DNA of 6,354 bases from Clostridiales bacterium (GTDB lineage: Bacteria; Bacillota; Clostridia; Christensenellales; Aristaeellaceae). The notes beneath the pieces are model-generated. The model worked only from the letters and a program-made list of their open reading frames with translations, did not search any database and was not told the DNA's origin. The stretch is taken from positions 1 to 6,354 of the forward strand of contig JALFHA010000119.1 of the NCBI GenBank assembly GCA_022776785.1. The letters are read 5' to 3'. Shown here in pieces: positions 5,772-6,354 of this stretch. A program made the position numbers and the translations under genes. Positions within the stretch are counted from its first letter, which is position 1. Each line of letters begins with the position of its first letter.

Positions 5772-6354
5772 TCAGGGCCGCGCAGGCGCGCCGCATCTGT
5801 CGCACGGCTCCAGCTTCTTGTACTTGGTGTCATTCAGCTCGCTGTACTTGAAGGAGCCCTTCAGCGGCAGGAACTTGTCGCTGACGCGCGGGCAGTTCTT
5901 GTCCGCATGGTAATACGAGCCGCCGTCGGTGTTGTAGTAGAGCACCGTCTTGGGGTTGATCGTCGGCGTGGGCGTGGGCTCCGGCGAGGGCGTCGGGGTC
6001 GCGTTCGGGTCGGGTGTGGGCGTGGCGGGCTGCACCAGCACGCCGCTGGAGAGCGAATCGGGATCGACAAGCCATTCACCGTTCTCATAAAGCACGATAG
6101 CGTCATATTCGTAGGTGCGCGTCTCGTCGTTGCTGCCGTATTTCACATCCGCCTGTACGGTGATGGTGCGCGCTGTGCTCTCCTCCGTGCCGGTCGGCGA
6201 GGAAATCTGCCGCCAGTCCACGAGCGGCTTCTGCTGGAATTTCCAGAAGAGCTGATTCTTTGCGCCGGTTTCGCCCAGCGGGTCGCGCCAGCTCCTTGCC
6301 GTGTATTCCACCATGTCGGCGATGATGCCCTTGCGCCACTTCTCCATGAAGTTT
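5772..6354 (-). CDS. Protein with unrecognised domain, Thr-Pro linker and C-terminal His/Cys cluster (N-terminus beyond window)
   Basis: The last 191-193 residues of a protein entering from the right edge. The frame is open to the edge and the ATG at 6347 has no visible ribosome binding site, so it is probably internal; numbering below uses it as residue 1. Residues 1-105 (WRDPLGETGAKNQLFWKFQ, TITVQADVKYGS, TYEYDAIVLYENGEWLVDP) look like a compact helix-plus-sheet domain, possibly NTF2-like, not recognised with certainty. Residues about 107-132 are a low-complexity linker with repeated TPTP and PEPTP units (bases about 5952-6029), typical of proteins exposed outside the membrane. The end holds YYNTDGGSYYHADKNCP and EPCDRCG: His147, Cys152, Cys182 and Cys185 form a likely metal-binding YHxxxxC...CxxC module. 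I infer an anchored or secreted protein with the anchor upstream of the window. Function unknown. Confidence 0.78.
   Translation of the reverse strand, partial: NFMEKWRKGIIADMVEYTARSWRDPLGETGAKNQLFWKFQQKPLVDWRQISSPTGTEESTARTITVQADVKYGSNDETRTYEYDAIVLYENGEWLVDPDSLSSGVLVQPATPTPDPNATPTPSPEPTPTPTINPKTVLYYNTDGGSYYHADKNCPRVSDKFLPLKGSFKYSELNDTKYKKLEPCDRCGAPARP
5952..6029 (-). repeat. Low-complexity Thr-Pro linker-coding repeat
   Basis: Short imperfect repeats rich in GTGGGCGTGGG and GTCGGGGTCG on the plus strand encode the TPTP/PDPN/PEPTP linker of the gene at 5772-6354. The unit is irregular, so this is a protein-linker repeat and not a CRISPR or an intergenic repeat. It could vary in length between strains. 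Confidence 0.6.

Noticed and set aside
4769..5833. A 354-codon minus-strand frame opposite the SPFH and RHH genes
   Set aside because: Shadow of two recognised plus-strand genes; it also runs through the intergenic hairpin and has no ribosome binding site.
5952..6029. Short GC-rich repeats as a possible CRISPR or tandem intergenic repeat
   Set aside because: Units are short and irregular, there are no spacers, and they encode the Thr-Pro linker in an open frame.

Overview
The window looks like chromosomal DNA of a GC-rich member of the Firmicutes, probably a Clostridia-class bacterium. The grounds are strong purine-rich ribosome binding sites (AGGAGG, GGGAGG), sigma-A promoters with TATAAT boxes, and a gene set typical of that group (UPF0371/DUF1846 protein, BspA-type leucine-rich-repeat protein, SPFH protein followed by a ribbon-helix-helix protein). 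This is inference from content; no species can be named.

Layout. The left part is on the minus strand. Reading in the direction of transcription there is a BspA-like leucine-rich-repeat gene (4059 to 2914), a UPF0371/DUF1846 gene (2852 to 1368), an intrinsic terminator (about 1355 to 1308), and then pyrG (CTP synthase), which has its own promoter and runs off the left edge. A 304-base divergent intergenic region (4060-4363) carries back-to-back promoters. Rightward from it run a two-TM SPFH/Band 7 membrane protein gene (4364-5362) and, 13 bases later, a GTG-started gene for a small coiled-coil plus ribbon-helix-helix protein (5376-5636). A long hairpin (5662-5706) separates this pair from a convergent minus-strand gene entering from the right edge. 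That gene encodes the C-terminal part of a protein with an unrecognised domain, a Thr-Pro linker and a His/Cys cluster.

How the genes relate. pyrG is a housekeeping pyrimidine gene with a short leader that has no room for the attenuator known upstream of pyrG in Bacillus. The LRR and UPF0371 genes may share a transcript: they are codirectional with a 61-base gap and no terminator. The SPFH and RHH genes almost certainly form a two-gene operon. A 13-base palindrome over the -10 box of its promoter is a candidate operator, possibly for the RHH protein itself.

Most worth checking: a Gln-to-Leu change next to the catalytic cysteine of CTP synthase, the SPFH/coiled-coil-RHH pair with its palindromic promoter, and the exact 173-residue internal duplication in the signal-less LRR protein. 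No mobile element, CRISPR array, tRNA or rRNA was seen.
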